DNA of 64,000 nt, taken from assembly GCA_033819885.1 (NCBI GenBank), contig JAQYUZ010000018.1, positions 1 through 64,000 of the forward strand, read 5' to 3'. The notes under the pieces were generated by a model. The model had not been told where the DNA came from and did not search any database. It saw only the letters and a program-made list of their open reading frames with translations. The first letter of the stretch is position 1. Each line of letters starts with the position of its first letter. Below are positions 24,193 to 35,816 of this stretch, in pieces. This DNA comes from Microbotryomycetes sp. JL201 (taxonomy: Eukaryota > Basidiomycota > Microbotryomycetes). Position numbers and translations under genes: made by a program.

Positions 24193-26988
24193 ATGACATC
24201 GCCGCCGACGCTGTTTGACGAGACGACGAGTCCGACTGCGGCTCTGCCCGACCTTGACAGTGTCTCTAGTTCAGACGATGCGGCCAGCACGGACGCGACG
24301 AGCGAGTATGTTGCGCCGTTGAGCGGCAAGGCCGCACCCGAGCCGTCAATCGATGGCACGTCAGTCACGGGCGGCGAAGGAGGCGTCAGAGCTCAATCGT
24401 TGGATCAAGTCTCGGACGAGGACAAGCAGGTGAGCCGCTCATCGGTCCCGTCCGTCATCCGCAACTCGAGCCGTCTCGTTTCCGAGTCACGCGACATGCG
24501 CACCTCTGTACCGTTGTCGATCTCCCGATCTCCAGAGTCGACTCGTTAGGCGCTCACTGCAATCTTGCTTACAAGGTTGGCGTCGACTGGGCGAGCTCGA
24601 GCACACGCGGCGGTGGCGGATTTTATTTCCTAGTGGCGTAGACTGACACGGACTCTGTTCGATGCGTCAGAGTGCACTCAGAATCAAAAGCGAAGCAAAC
24701 GCCCTGTTTTCTGGCGAGTGAGAGAGCGATTCGGCGGCAGCGAAAATCTGCTGACAGATCACCGTCTGCAGCCTCCAAATACAGAGACTCGCTCGACATG
24801 TACACGGCCTCTCTCAACAAGAATCCTTTCGACCCTATCGTTTGGAGCAATCGTAAGCGCCACGGACCGAGTCCGTCCTCGCCGCTCCTGACTCTGGTGT
24901 ACTTCAGGCGCCGCGGTCCGGTTAAAGCTCGAAGAACACGGCTTGGCCATTGCAGATGCCAGTGAGCCTTTCCAGCATTTGCCGAGAGCTCCTCGACTAA
25001 CTCGGAGTCTGCAGCTCGGGCGATCGAGATTGACGAGCGGGCCGTCAAGGTGCCTATACCGTGCTTTTGTTTCTTCTCGCCGAGGCTCATGCCGTGTTTT
25101 TCTTGCGAGCAGGCGTACTTTCGGCGAGCGTTGGCCAACATTGCCATCATGAAACCAAAAGCCGCCGTCGTGGACCTCAAAAAAGTCTGTCGCGCTAATT
25201 AAAAGGGGCTCCGAGCGCGTGCTGACACTGCGGTTCCTAGATCCTCTCCATTGATCCCAATAATGCGTCCGCTCGGGCGCAGCTTGATGCAACGCAAAAA
25301 CTGTTGCGGCGGCTGCAATTTGAGGCGGCCATCTCTGCCAAAGATGAAGTGCCAACAAGCAGCAAGGTGTGTTTGGCAAACCACAGTCGCTTTGAATGCG
25401 CTGACATGGACCCTGCTCAGATCATTGAACAGCTCAAGGACGGAGCGTCCCCGATAGACAAGGATTATACCGGGCCGCGACTGGATGACGACACCCAAGT
25501 CACGGCCAAGTTTGTTGACGACATGATCGAGTGGTTCAAGGATGGCAACGTCATCCCGAGGCGGATAGCATGGCAGATCGTTTTGGGAGCTTATGCGAAA
25601 CTAAAGGAAGAGCCGTCATTGGTGGACGTGACTATTCCAGACGGCGAGACAATCAACGTGTACGTTCGTCACCTTGTGAAACCGTATCTCGCTGCTCATC
25701 ATCTGCGCTGTGTTGGTGCAGAATCGGTGACACACACGGCCAATTTTACGACTTTTACCACTTGTTGTCCTTGACGGGTAAACCGACACCGACACATACG
25801 CTCTTGTTCAATGGGGACTTTGTGGACAGAGGCTCCTGGTCGACTGAAATCGTATTGACATTGTTTGCGTTCAAATGTGCGTGTACCCAAAGTGGAAACA
25901 TCGTCACGAGTTGACAATCTCCAATTGGTCAGGGCTGTACCCGACCAAAGTTTTTCTCAACAGGGGCAATCACGAGACTGCAGACATGAACAAGGTCGAT
26001 CCGCTCGCTTATCCAGTCCAGGTCTGCGGCTGATCCCTGGGCGTTTCCAGGTTTACGGATTCGAGGGCGAGACCAAGAAAAAGTACTCTGAAATGACGTA
26101 CAAGTTGTTTGAGGAAGTCTTCACGGCTCGTGAGTCTCGGCCGTCCTTCGTCACATGTTCGATCACTAGCTCAGGGATCTTTGGCCAGTTCCCCTCGCCA
26201 CGTTGATCACGGCGAGCAAACCCCCGCGGCCAGACGCGCCGCCAAATCCCAAGAATCCGACGCTGTGCAATGGCGTCAAGAGATTCATGGTTGTGCACGG
26301 TGGTCTGTTTAGTCGCGAAGACGTCACATTGGACGACATTCGCGCAATTGACCGGATCGGTCAGAAGCAGCCAGGACAAGAAGGTCTCATGGTCAGTCAC
26401 GTGCGAGCGGGCTCTTTTGGCTCGATCTGCGTGCTGATGCGCTTGGAGGACAGTGTGAAATGTTGTGGACGGATCCGCAGGACGCAAATGGTCGCGGACC
26501 GTCAAAACGCGTGAGCACACTTGTTTGTCTTGCGTCAACAGCCTTGACACTGGAACCTGCAGGGCGTCGGTATCGGTTTTGGGCCTGACGTGACTAGGCG
26601 ATGGACCGAGCGGAACCAAGTAACGGCCGTCATTCGGTCGCACGAAGTTCGACAAGGCGGCTACTCTGTCGAACACGATGGCTTGTGCATCACCGTGTTT
26701 TCTGCACCAAATTATGTACGTGTCGCGCGGTGGCCTTGTCTCGTGTGCACGTCCTCTCGCTCATGACGTGTCGTGTTGCGCAGGTCGACCAAGTTGGAAA
26801 CTTGGCCGCATTTGCGACGATTGACGACACGGGTGACATTTCTTACACGACCTTTTCAGAGCAGCCACATCCGGTACGTGTCGCATAACCGTCTCGTTAG
26901 AGTGCGTTGCCAACTCTTTTTTCTCGTCTGTTTGCAGCCCGTTCGCGCAATGGCGTACGCTGGTGGCGGTATGGGCGGTTTCATTTAA
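24193..26988 (+). CDS. PPT1: Serine/threonine protein phosphatase 5 (TPR-PPP, Ppt1), multi-exon
   Basis: PP5 couples an N-terminal TPR domain, which binds Hsp90 and autoinhibits, to a PPP catalytic domain. The first exon (MTSPPTLFDETTS...) is an acidic tail ending VSDEDKQ. TPR units follow: ALRIKSEANALFSG, KYRDSLDMYTASLNKNPFD, AIEIDERAVK, AYFRRALANIAIMKPKAAV. The catalytic domain shows GDTHGQFYDFYHLL, FNGDFVDRG, FLNRGNHETADMN, FMVVHGGLFS and SAPNYVDQVGN, that is, the metal-binding Asp, His and Asn and the catalytic His. The tail PVRAMAYAGGGMGGFI differs from the usual PP5 end (PMAYAN...) by a short Gly-rich extension; the J-helix region should lie just upstream. Convergent with MIA40, 93 bases apart. 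Confidence 0.93.
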
Positions 26989-27081
26989 AGCTAGACATAG
27001 ACGAATGTACGCAAGAGAGGTGAATGAATGTATCTGCAACAATACTCGGGATCTCTATCGCGCGCGCGCGCAAGCTCTCGT

Positions 27082-27941
27082 CTACTTTGCAATTTTGGGC
27101 TCGATTGGCTCGTCGTCTTTCAATGCCGCTTCCGCTTGCGAGATCAACTCGAACTCGTCATCTTCGTCTTCGTCGTCGATTTCTAACGCAATTCACCGGA
27201 TCGTCAGCGCCGTGCGAAACCAGACGAAATAAATGAAAGTTTGAAAACTGACCGCTTCCGTAAACGTCCGGATGCCTTCTGAAGCATTCTTGCATGCCTC
27301 TGAACTTGTCTACGCAATCCACGCCTTTGACTTCTTCTTCACTGTACACGAAACAAGAAAACGCCGCTTTGAACTCTTCGCCACAAGGTCCGTGAGCCAT
27401 GCCTCCCAAGCAAGGACAGTCCCAGTTGATTTCACCCGTTTCAGGGTTGAATGCTGCTTGCTGTGACGTCTCGTCGTGGCTGTCAGAGGATGACGGTTCA
27501 GAAGGTGGCGCGGACGGGGCAGGTTCTGCTGTCCGAGACGTGGACGGTGTAGACGGCAAGGCTTGTTGGGCTTTGTGTTTCATGTCTGTGTGTTTCGGAA
27601 AGAGCGACGTGTCAGCGTCCGTCGATCGTTCGTCATGACGTGAATCCGATCGGTCCAGCAGCTCGTCTCGCCATCGAAACCAGCCCTGCCCAACTCGCAA
27701 ACTCAAGAAACGTACTCTCAAACTTTTCTTTCGTCTTGTTTTGGTTGTTGCCCATGGCGAACAAGACAGCTGACCAGCCGGTGAGAGCGACGAGGCCGAG
27801 GGCGCCAATCTGTACGCCAGTCATCGTCTGGCGACGGTACGCAGTCGATGTCGCATGGCGTCGTGCGCTCAACACAGACGAACTGGTCCGTCGAGGCGCT
27901 TGTCTCGCCAGCAGCGTCGTCATGGGCGTGCGCAGCGACAT
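27082..27941 (-). CDS. MIA40: Mitochondrial intermembrane-space import and assembly oxidoreductase Mia40
   Basis: Mia40 oxidises cysteine-rich proteins as they enter the intermembrane space. The exons give a presequence ([20 protein letters not shown], start 27941), one membrane anchor ([20 protein letters not shown]), a Pro/Ser linker, and the core [15 protein letters not shown]. This holds the redox CPC motif, followed by the twin Cx9C helices [11 protein letters not shown] and [11 protein letters not shown]. The last exon is acidic, ends [10 protein letters not shown] and stops at 27082. The membrane-anchored layout is the fungal form; the metazoan protein lacks presequence and anchor. Confidence 0.95.
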
Positions 27942-28148
27942 GGTCGGTTCGCAATTTGCCCGGGCGCGGGCGCGGGCGCTGACGGCAGCAGGTCGTTCGT
28001 GTACAGCTGTCGCACAACAAAGTATCATCTGTTTGCGCAAGACATATAGACAAGAGTACTGCTGTTCGTGTATCAAAAGCAAATTTAATGTATGGCGAGG
28101 TGTAGATAAATGCTGTATCGCTTTTGTCATGTGTGGCGAGAGAGCCAA

Positions 28149-31100
28149 TCACCGGCGTATATGCTGCTCGGCGTCAAAGTCCATCTCGTATTGAGCAGAC
28201 GCCGCCGCATCAAAGTTGGCCCTGTAACCTGGACTCTCGCTCGGAGAACCGTACGCGTCAAACGAAAACGGTTGCGGCCAAGGCACGCTCAGAGGCGCCA
28301 ATCGAGGCGGCGCAGTCACGGGAGGGTACGCTTCAAACGTTTGAGCCAGTCGTGGAGCAACCGGGTGCGCGAATGGCATGTCGGTCGTGTCGGAATAAGG
28401 GAATCGCGAGGCGAATCCTTGCTGTTGCGAAAATAAACTGTCGTCGTATGCCCCGCCCGAGATTTGCTGCTGCTGATGAAATGGTTGGAACTGCTGTTGT
28501 TGCTGTTGCTGTTGTTGATGTTGATGTTGCTGCTGCTGCTGCTGCTGCTGCTGATGCTGATGCTGCTCTAGTGACGCAAACTGCGGGTGTGCCTGCGCCT
28601 GCGCCTGCGCCTGCGCCTGCGCCTGCTGCATTGTGGCGGGCGACGATCCAGCAAGAGGCGGCTGACGAGGCACAGATTGCCGCGGCTGTAATCTCGTTGG
28701 GTGACTGTACATGCCCTGAGCCTGACACGGTGTCATGGACGACGGTGGCGCTGTTGGCATCGTGTAGTCGGCGTTGACCCTGCGAGCTTGATCCGTCAAG
28801 TCGGACAAGTTCTCTGGCGTATTCTCAGGGACGCCAAGGAACGCTGTCGTACTCGTCGGACTCTTTTCTTGGTGTCTCACAAACGCCTCGAGCAGCTCTG
28901 AAGAGTTTGAAGTCGAAGCGCTGCTCTTGGACGACATGCCCGTCTCTGGACGATGAACCTGAGAGCCCATCGACGCTATCGGGCGGTCAGCTCGGTCGTT
29001 CACGAGCCTGCGCACCAAAGTACATACATTGGCCCGACTCGCTGCGACGCCTACGACCGATATCTAGCTGCTCAAGTCGCTTGTAGGCCGTGGGCGTGTA
29101 AAACAATGACAGTCTCAGGGCAGACACAAGCCTGCCCGGGCCCTCGCACTCGTCAGCTTGGTCGGTCGTACGGATCGGCACACATGACGCTCACCAATCG
29201 AGCTCGTCCGAGGTCAATGCAAACTCTGGTGCTTGAGGGCCGCCGACGTCTCCGAATGATTGCAACGCGATCGAAGTCCAGTTGTCCAAAAGCTCGGCTT
29301 GTTGGACTAGATGATGACAAACGTGTTTGTCGTCGCTCGCCAAGTACAGCCGAGAGAAGAACCTGAAGACGCACATGTTGAGCGACTGAAACATGCACAT
29401 GCGCTCTTGCACTTACGCCGTCATTCTCAAACCTTTGCGCACTCGACAATCGCTCTCTCGCTGCATCTCTGCCAACATTGTGACTTCGTGCTGAATTTTG
29501 GGGGCCGAACCTGGCGACTCTGAAAACTCGTCACCCTTCAACCAAGCGTGCAGCAAATTTGTCAGGTCGATCAGCCTCGAGTCTGACCTGACGGCAAGCA
29601 AGACAAGATGGTTGATTTCCTGCGGGTCATCGTCTTCTTGCTTGCCACCTGGCAATTCTTGTCCCGCAAACGACATGATCCACGATTCTAGTTGTTGGCA
29701 CGTGCCTTGTACGGCGTCAATCTGTGACCACAGCGTTCGCGCTTGATTGACAATCTCGGCCGAGTGTGACCGCCGTTCTGCCAACGTACTGTCAGACAGC
29801 CTCACGGGACCCATTAAAAGACAAACGCTTACTTGGCGCAAACGCCGCAAATGTCCGCTGCAAGTAGGCGACCCAGTTTGCGACGATGGCCACGGACCGT
29901 CTCAGCATGGCCAACGTGACACTCTCGTGGGAAGCCGACATGAGCTCGTGGAGTTCACGGGTCAGCCTCTCGTTGGCAAGGCTGGGCAAGCTCAGGTCAG
30001 AATTCACAAAATAGTCGGCCAATTGATCGCTCGAGATGAGCGGAGACAGACACAACTGTGCCGAATGCACGCTGTCCTCTCTCTGCGCGCCGCAGCAGTC
30101 GCCAGTGGTCAGCACATGTCGCTCGCCAAAGAAATGTGGATCTGCTTACAAACAGAGCGGTGCCGCAGCTCTGCTGCAGCCTTAGGAGCGCCTCGTCAGG
30201 CATGTCAAGCTGCAAGTCTTGAAACATGCCGACAGCATTGCGCAAGAAAAATCTGCTCTTGCGCGGTCTGATTTCGTCGACTGTGTCCGATGAATCAGCT
30301 TTGCTTCAGAACAGCCGGGCACTGTCCAGACTCACAGATCAAGAGTTGCGCTATCCCAGTAAGCACTTCGACGCTCGGTTGCGAAGGTGCATCCCTCAGC
30401 AGACCTCCGTACCACGTAATGTCGGTTGCGCGATTCAAAAGCGACCGACACGCTTTTTCGCGTCTGACGCCGACCGTCAAAAACACGTCCGGATCAGCTG
30501 TACCGTCAGAAAGTCCAGGAATCTCGATGCCCAAGATGGCGGAATGGGGCGACGAGCGTGCGCCAAGTGCGCACAATACGGCAACGATGGCCTGCACACG
30601 CGTATCTCGTCAGGTCGTGGCGGTTGAAGGCTCGAATCTTGGCGCCGAGACTCACCTTTTCAGTGTGATTGAGCTTTGCTAGTCGTGGTTTGATAAATGG
30701 AATGCGGGCAATGAGCGGCGTGAATGAGCTCAGGCGCGAGCAGCAGCAGCATGCGCTCGCTGCGACAAGGGGGGGGGGGGGGGGGGGGGAAACAATGAGC
30801 ATCTCCTCGAAAGCTCACAAACGGACATTCAGCTCGCTCACTGTCCAACAAGTGATACGTCAGGTGCTCTGCCAAACGCGGCTTGACCAAGCGCCAGTCG
30901 ACGCCACTTGGTCCGATCGAGCTCGTCGATGTTGCCACGTCTGCAAGCTTTTGAGCGATAGTATCTCGCTCGCGCCCGTGTAGAGGCTCAAACGACCCAA
31001 GAATCCCTTGGACGAGGTCTTCTGTGACCGCACCAGGCCCGATCGCGTGGTCTGCCTCTGCGAGCTCAGACTCGCGAGCTTGAGCCAGTTTCCTCTCGGC

Positions 31101-31752
31101 TGCGTCTGCAAGCCAAAAAACCATTCAGATGGCTGTGTGCATCCGCTTTGGCCGCTCCTCGATGCAACGTACCGAGCTTGAGCTGCAAAGCAACAACTTT
31201 TGGATCTTGGCTTGTGTCTTCGGTCACTTCGATCGTAATCCCTTCGCCGTATTCGCACGGTTCTCTGCGTTTCTTGCACCTGACGCAGTCAGGCCATGAC
31301 CTGTCGCACCTGACGCGCCTTGAGCGACACTGGACACACGACTTGTCCGTCTTCTGGAGCAGACGCCGCCCGGACGCCGTGTGGTCGAGGAACACGGGCT
31401 CGGACGTGGACGTGTGTTTGACAGGAGGCGCAGTGGGACTCGATAGGTGCGCAGGCTGGACCGTAGAGTGGCCTGCGTGAGCCGTTGTCGAGAACGTGGA
31501 CGGTTCGAGCACAGGATCGCCAATCGGATCGTGCACGGCTCGCGTCGCAGGCAAGTGCCCTCCATGCGTTGCAGCAGCACTCGCACTCCTCGACGAGTTG
31601 CTGCCGTCCGTCGTCAGCTGGGGTGATTGTGTCTTGGCCGAGCTCGAGTCGCCGCCGCCGCCGCTCGCCGATGCGCTCAAACTTGCCGTCACAGACCGCG
31701 ACTGTGCCCTGTCGACGGGAGCAGGCACCGGATTCGTCGAACGTTGCTCCAT
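28149..31752 (-). CDS. Zn(II)2Cys6 fungal transcription factor 2 with long polyQ C-terminal extension
   Basis: The start MEQRSTNPVPAPVD (31752) leads a Ser-rich tail and the cluster CVQCRSRRVRCDRSWPDC + VRCKKRREPC with the same C-x2-C-x6-C-x6-C-x2-C-x6-C spacing as regulator 1, here not interrupted by an intron. The middle region has LTYHLLD, then AIVAVLCALGARSSPHSAI (near 30560), SDSRLIDLTNLLHAWLKG, NWTSIALQSFGDVGG and TSDELDW + LVSALRLSLFYTPTAYKRL, each aligning with regulator 1. Unlike regulator 1 it carries about 280 further residues rich in Gln/His/Ala/Pro, ending DFDAEQHIRR at 28149. One intron (30760-30841) contains a 21-base C tract. Function unknown beyond DNA binding. Confidence 0.82.
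28469..28566 (-). repeat. CAG/CAT-rich tract encoding polyQ/H in regulator 2
   Basis: The plus strand shows CTG/TTG/ATG triplets, encoding on the minus strand two Gln runs of eight to nine separated by His residues. It lies in the C-terminal extension, which regulator 1 lacks. Confidence 0.95.
28591..28626 (-). repeat. (GCCTGC)6 hexanucleotide repeat encoding Ala-Gln units
   Basis: Six perfect GCCTGC units on the plus strand give alternating Gln-Ala on the coding strand (QAQAQAQAQAQA), next to the polyQ tract. Being a pure hexamer array it is a candidate for length variation. Confidence 0.95.
29132..29194 (-). other. Intron shared in position with Zn2Cys6 regulator 1
   Basis: The intron splits the Trp codon of SDELDW in phase 2 (TG/GTGAGC...GGCAG/G), 63 nt, the same codon and phase as the intron at 15244-15307 in regulator 1. 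Confidence 0.8.
30769..30789. repeat. 21-base G/C homopolymer inside an intron of regulator 2
   Basis: Twenty-one consecutive G on the plus strand are a C run on the coding strand. It lies 9 bases upstream of the intron end, so it acts as the polypyrimidine tract (C run, then TTGTCGCAG). The intron is placed at 30760-30841 because this joins LTYHLLD to the ACCCC-containing exon in phase 1. Confidence 0.8.
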
Positions 31753-32091
31753 CAGCGCGCCTCGCGCACGCACACACGACAGGAAAAGGTGGTGGCCGCG
31801 GCGGGACGCAATGACGTCGCCGCCGTCAACTTCTGATTTCCACGTTTTAGAGCCCGGCAGCTGTGCGATCGTTTCTGTTGACGTGCACAATTCAACCGGA
31901 GCACAGACAGTGTTATGCAAGTTGAACGTCGTCTCTCTCTCTCTTTTTTTCCGCGCTTTTCGTAAGCGATGATGACTGCCCGGCGGCGTGGCGTACGACT
32001 GCGCAACTCGGCAGAAGGAATGGATTTGCGAAAAATTGAAACACAACAACGAAAATGATTGTACAAAACACGACGGAGCGGCACATCTCGC

Positions 32092-33383
32092 TTACTCGTT
32101 CGGATTCGTTCTGCCTACTTGGACGTCGTCGTCCGTACCGTCTCTCGACCTGAAACAATTGCACAGGACCAAATCGAGCCACCCGACAGTCGACTCGTCG
32201 TACGGATCGTCCGTCAATTCTTGATACTCGTCGGCCAACACTTTCGGACTGGACAGAGGCGGGCTCGCCATCTTGACGGCCCCATAAGGCAGACGAATTG
32301 TAGCATCACTGTGCTGACTGGACATGGTGTCTCCTCTTGGCCTCGTCTGCCCCATACTATCCGCGAACGGATTGCTCGCGTCAGAGGGCGGCCGGTGGCC
32401 GAGCGGTGGCGCGCTCGACACGAGGTCTTCCATAAAAACAGAATCGTGGCGAGACGACGTTGGCGTCGCAGACGTCGAAACCGTGTCGTACGAAGTCGCG
32501 CGAACGGCTGACGGCGGCCGCGACGCAAACGGGTTATCGGAAGCACACTCTGTCTGAGCGGTGTCCTCTTCAATGTCTGCCAGCACCAATGCGGGCTCGA
32601 TTGCTGAATCGACGCTGTTGCCCCTAAGCAACGCGCTCTGCCGTCTTTGTGCCGTTTTTGACTCTTGGTCAATCAAGGAGGCGCCTGCGTGCCCATTCGT
32701 TGCTTGATCGACGCTGCGACTGAGCCGTTTCGATCCAGCTCTGACCAACGCCGACGACCTTCGCGCCAGATTTGTTGGCACGGGCGCAGCTGGCAGGACA
32801 ATGACTTGCGACTTGCGAGCATTCTTGCGCTTTTGTGCTTCTATCCGAGACCATTGTGCGAGATGCTGTGGTCCGAACAAACAAGGTCAACGGTCCGACA
32901 CACGCTCTTTGCTGCACTTGCACGCGCGCGCGGACGCACATCAGCTATCCGCTTGGCTTCCTTGTCATCTTCGTCTCCTTGCTCTGGAGGAAACGAGTCT
33001 GTGCTCTCGTGCCTCACGTCGTCGCTGTGCCGCCTTGAGAGAGCCAGATCCGAGCCAGAGTCGGTCGCCGCACGTTCACCGACGCCGGGACGCATATCTG
33101 ACATGGCGTATCCCATGTCTCCGTCTCCTGTGCCAACGTCCGCATCACTCTTCTCAGCCCTCGCTTTGCCTTTTCGAGTCGAGCTCGGCGTTCTCTGGTG
33201 CAACCGACTCGCGTTCGTACTCCAAACGTCTTCAACCTTGCTGTCCAAGTCCGGCTGGTCTTGAAAAGTGCTAGACGCCAAGAGCGATCGAGTGGCGCCA
33301 GTGCTCCCGCTTCCCCCGACATCGTCCTCGGGGCTGCCAAGCTTGAGCGACGTGGGTTGCGACGCGATTGGCAAGTCGACCAT
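32092..33383 (-). CDS. Conserved serine-rich fungal protein of unknown function, two exons
   Basis: The first exon (start MVDLPIASQPTSLKLGSPED at 33383, alternatively the Met at 33431) ends KEAKRIAD; an intron of about 75 nt joins it to HLAQWSRIEAQKRKNARKSQ, followed by VIVLPAAPVPTNLARRSS. The body is Ser/Asp-rich and disordered-looking, with two Asn-Pro-Phe motifs (DNPFASRPP and SNPFADSMG). The C-terminus is short and defined: STVGWLDLVLCNCFRSRDG then VGRTNPNE at 32092. The Cys-rich CNCF element after a hydrophobic stretch could be a lipidation or membrane-contact site. NPF motifs bind EH domains of endocytic adaptors, so a trafficking link is possible but inferred. I do not recognise a named family. 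Confidence 0.65.
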
Positions 33384-34151
33384 GACGACGGTCCTTATAG
33401 CGATCCTTGTCGGTTTTTTGTTTTCATGCACCCGTAGACTCTCGCTCGCGAGTGCCTATCCTGTTCGACCCGTCGCAAGCCTAACGCGCTAGCTGTCGAG
33501 AATAAAAAGCTCGAGCGAACGACAGCGTTGTTTCCGTCTCGATTTGATGGAAGCGGGATGCTCTGCAGGCCAGCCCCACCGCTCAACCTGGCCCGCTCGT
33601 TGCTGCCCTGACAGCCCCTAGCACACGCGCGCGCAACGTTCTGTACCTTGTGCAATGCAAGTCGAACGGTTGTCTGCCAACCGTGTCGGAGCGAGCTTGC
33701 CGTCGAGGAAAGAAACGCAAGCCTTCGCGGCGTGTGCGCGCGTCATTGCTGCTCATGCATAAATACCACAAGAACAATGAGATGGTGCAGCTGTAGTCAC
33801 TTTGAACAGTTGTTTGCTAGGCTGCACCTTACATCAATATAGCAGATACCAAGGCAATCCTTGGAGTCACTCCTATAAGGTCTTTTTTTAACGAGTAAAA
33901 TAAACGTAATTCTTGAATTTCAAGGCCCGAATAAACTCGGGGCCACCGCGGGATACATGCCGTCTCCATGCCACAATGATGCACTCGGCTTTGACAAGCC
34001 GTCTATTGATGTACAGACCCTGCAAAAATAGACACAAGTAGAATCAAGTCTCAAGCACTCACCTGTCTACCGTCTCATTTCCGTGATTGTGCACTGTGTG
34101 CAGGGAAAGTCTTGCGCGCTGAACTTGTCCACCTGCGCGCCGCGACGTGCT
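33384..34151. other. Divergent intergenic region, no gene supported
   Basis: About 770 bases lie between two divergent genes. Short frames lack any recognisable product. Base composition turns AT-richer at about 33770-33930, with T and A runs, more so than other intergenic stretches here. Presumed promoters. Confidence 0.5.
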
Positions 34152-35816
34152 ATGGCGCGCGTTTCCAAGTCCCTCTTACGCAAGATACCCAACAGGTTTT
34201 ACGGCAGAACCGCGACGAACAAGTCAATTGATTTGCCTTTGATTCCTATAACTGCCTCACAACGTAGGCAGGCGCGCCGAGAGGAGGAAGCAGCTGTAGA
34301 GCGACAGAGAGCTAGCGCACACCGTCTCAGGCTCAGAGCAGAAGCCGAGCGACGCCGACTGGAAGAAGACGATGCCGCATCTGCTGAACAAGAGCAAGAG
34401 CAGGGACACTACTCTGATCGAGGAGGCATGGATCGTACGCACTATTCTGGACGCGTCTGTCCTCTGTGCTCAAATCTCACGTTTTCTGTACAACGGTAGA
34501 CCTGATCGACCACTCTGATGAACTCAATTCGAATATCCTCGATGGATTGCGCAAAGTCGCGTCCACGGTCGACGACCTCGTGGAAGCCACTGCCGACGAG
34601 TGTGGAGTCTCCAAGAGTGTAGTGTGGGACGCTGTCGGTGCACTGCGCCTCAACAGAGAGAGATGCCGCAAAAAAAGCGGATTAGATTTCTGGAAGGCCG
34701 AATGGCACGCCACCAAGAAGCATCTCTACTGTGTGACCTTTCACATCCCCTTGCCTATGTCTCGATGAAAATGACCTATTCCCTTTCTTGCAGTGGAACG
34801 TCACAAGGCTCAATTCGAGGGGACTCGTCCTGATGCGCTCCAGTCCTTTGTATTCTACGATGACATTGCCAAGAAAGAGTGGCACAAGCTCACGCCTGAG
34901 CAGCGCAAACGATACAAAGATGGTGCTTCTGACTACTTTCAACAAAAGAACGACGACCTTGCCAGACTCGCTGCAGAACGGAATGCTCAGGGGGCCGCGG
35001 AAGTGAACGCCCTGCTTCGTGGCAATCTCAAAACCGCATTAGAGACTATCCACCAGAGCTTGGACAAGAGCGTGAGCTAGTGGCGTGCTTGCATCTGATC
35101 AGAGCGTCCGAGATCGTCCTCATCATCCGCATCGTGGCAGGTCCTCGAAGCTCAGGAACATGGTGTGGAGGTCTTAGTTTTCTGGGCAGCTCGACCTGAT
35201 CCTGCGGCCGTAGGCATAGGACTTGCAGAAAGGGGCCTCTGCATGGGCGCATCTGAAGCAGCTGAAGACTGGCTAAGGCAATACTTCGAGCGAACTTCAG
35301 AGCAAGTCGCGTCTTCTTTTTATGGGTATTTGTGTGGTGCAGATAGTAAGTGGGCTGTTTCCTCCACTGCCCTACGGTCCTGCTGATCATCTGTCTCCTC
35401 TGTCCATGAAATGAAGTTAGAGCGTCCATCGCAGAAAAAGGCGTCAAGCCTGAGTGCGGCCGGCAGTATAAAAGCGAAAGCGGCAGCCTCTTCCAAAGCT
35501 CTCAAGGAGATGTTTGGTACACTTTGTGCTTGAAGAGCAATCTCACGGAGCTCGCTCTGACCATTGCTCTTCTGTTGCAGCCGAGGCTGGTGGAAGGCAG
35601 ACTTTGAGTTTCGTTCGCATTGACGAATGTCTCCGCGGGATCAATCATCGGCTCGTCGGATGGCCGCAGGGTGTTTCAAAAAAAAAAAATCCCCAAGAGA
35701 TCATCAAGGTGCGAGTGACGATCGATGACAAGTGCGACAGCGCCGCGAACATCCTGTGGAAAGCATTGCGCGCGCAGCAGATCCAGTTTGTGCCGATAAA
35801 CGAGCAACGCGCATGA
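34152..35816 (+). CDS. Lineage-restricted-looking protein with HMG-like segment, multi-exon
   Basis: The first exon (MARVSKSLLRKIPNRFYGRT...) has a charged helical region rich in Arg/Glu. After an intron (about 34435-34500) comes LIDHSDELNSNILDGLRKVA and a helical block ending LDFWKAEWHATKKHLY. The next exon carries DIAKKEWHKLTPEQRKRYKD, which resembles the helix-3 end of an HMG box or related fold. Then come HGVEVLVFWAARPDPAAVG and EDWLRQYFERTSEQVASSF, a Lys/Ala-rich linker, and ECLRGINHRLVGWPQGV, ending VPINEQRA at 35816. This order resembles an expanded, poorly studied basidiomycete gene family that I know only as hypothetical proteins. The splice site near 35347-35418 is not resolved in phase. 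An A10 run at about 35677-35687 falls inside the last exon. Function unknown. Confidence 0.55.

Noticed and set aside
28124-28777. Plus-strand Ala/Pro-rich frame of 217 codons
   Set aside because: It is the shadow of the CAG and GCCTGC repeats of regulator 2 read on the other strand.
32665-33264. Plus-strand frame of 199 codons
   Set aside because: Antisense to the conserved serine-rich protein; no motifs and no splice context.
34152-35816. Mating-type locus HMG gene, given the G-alpha genes nearby
   Set aside because: The HMG-like match is partial, no homeodomain, pheromone or receptor gene is adjacent, and the domain order fits a different hypothetical family.
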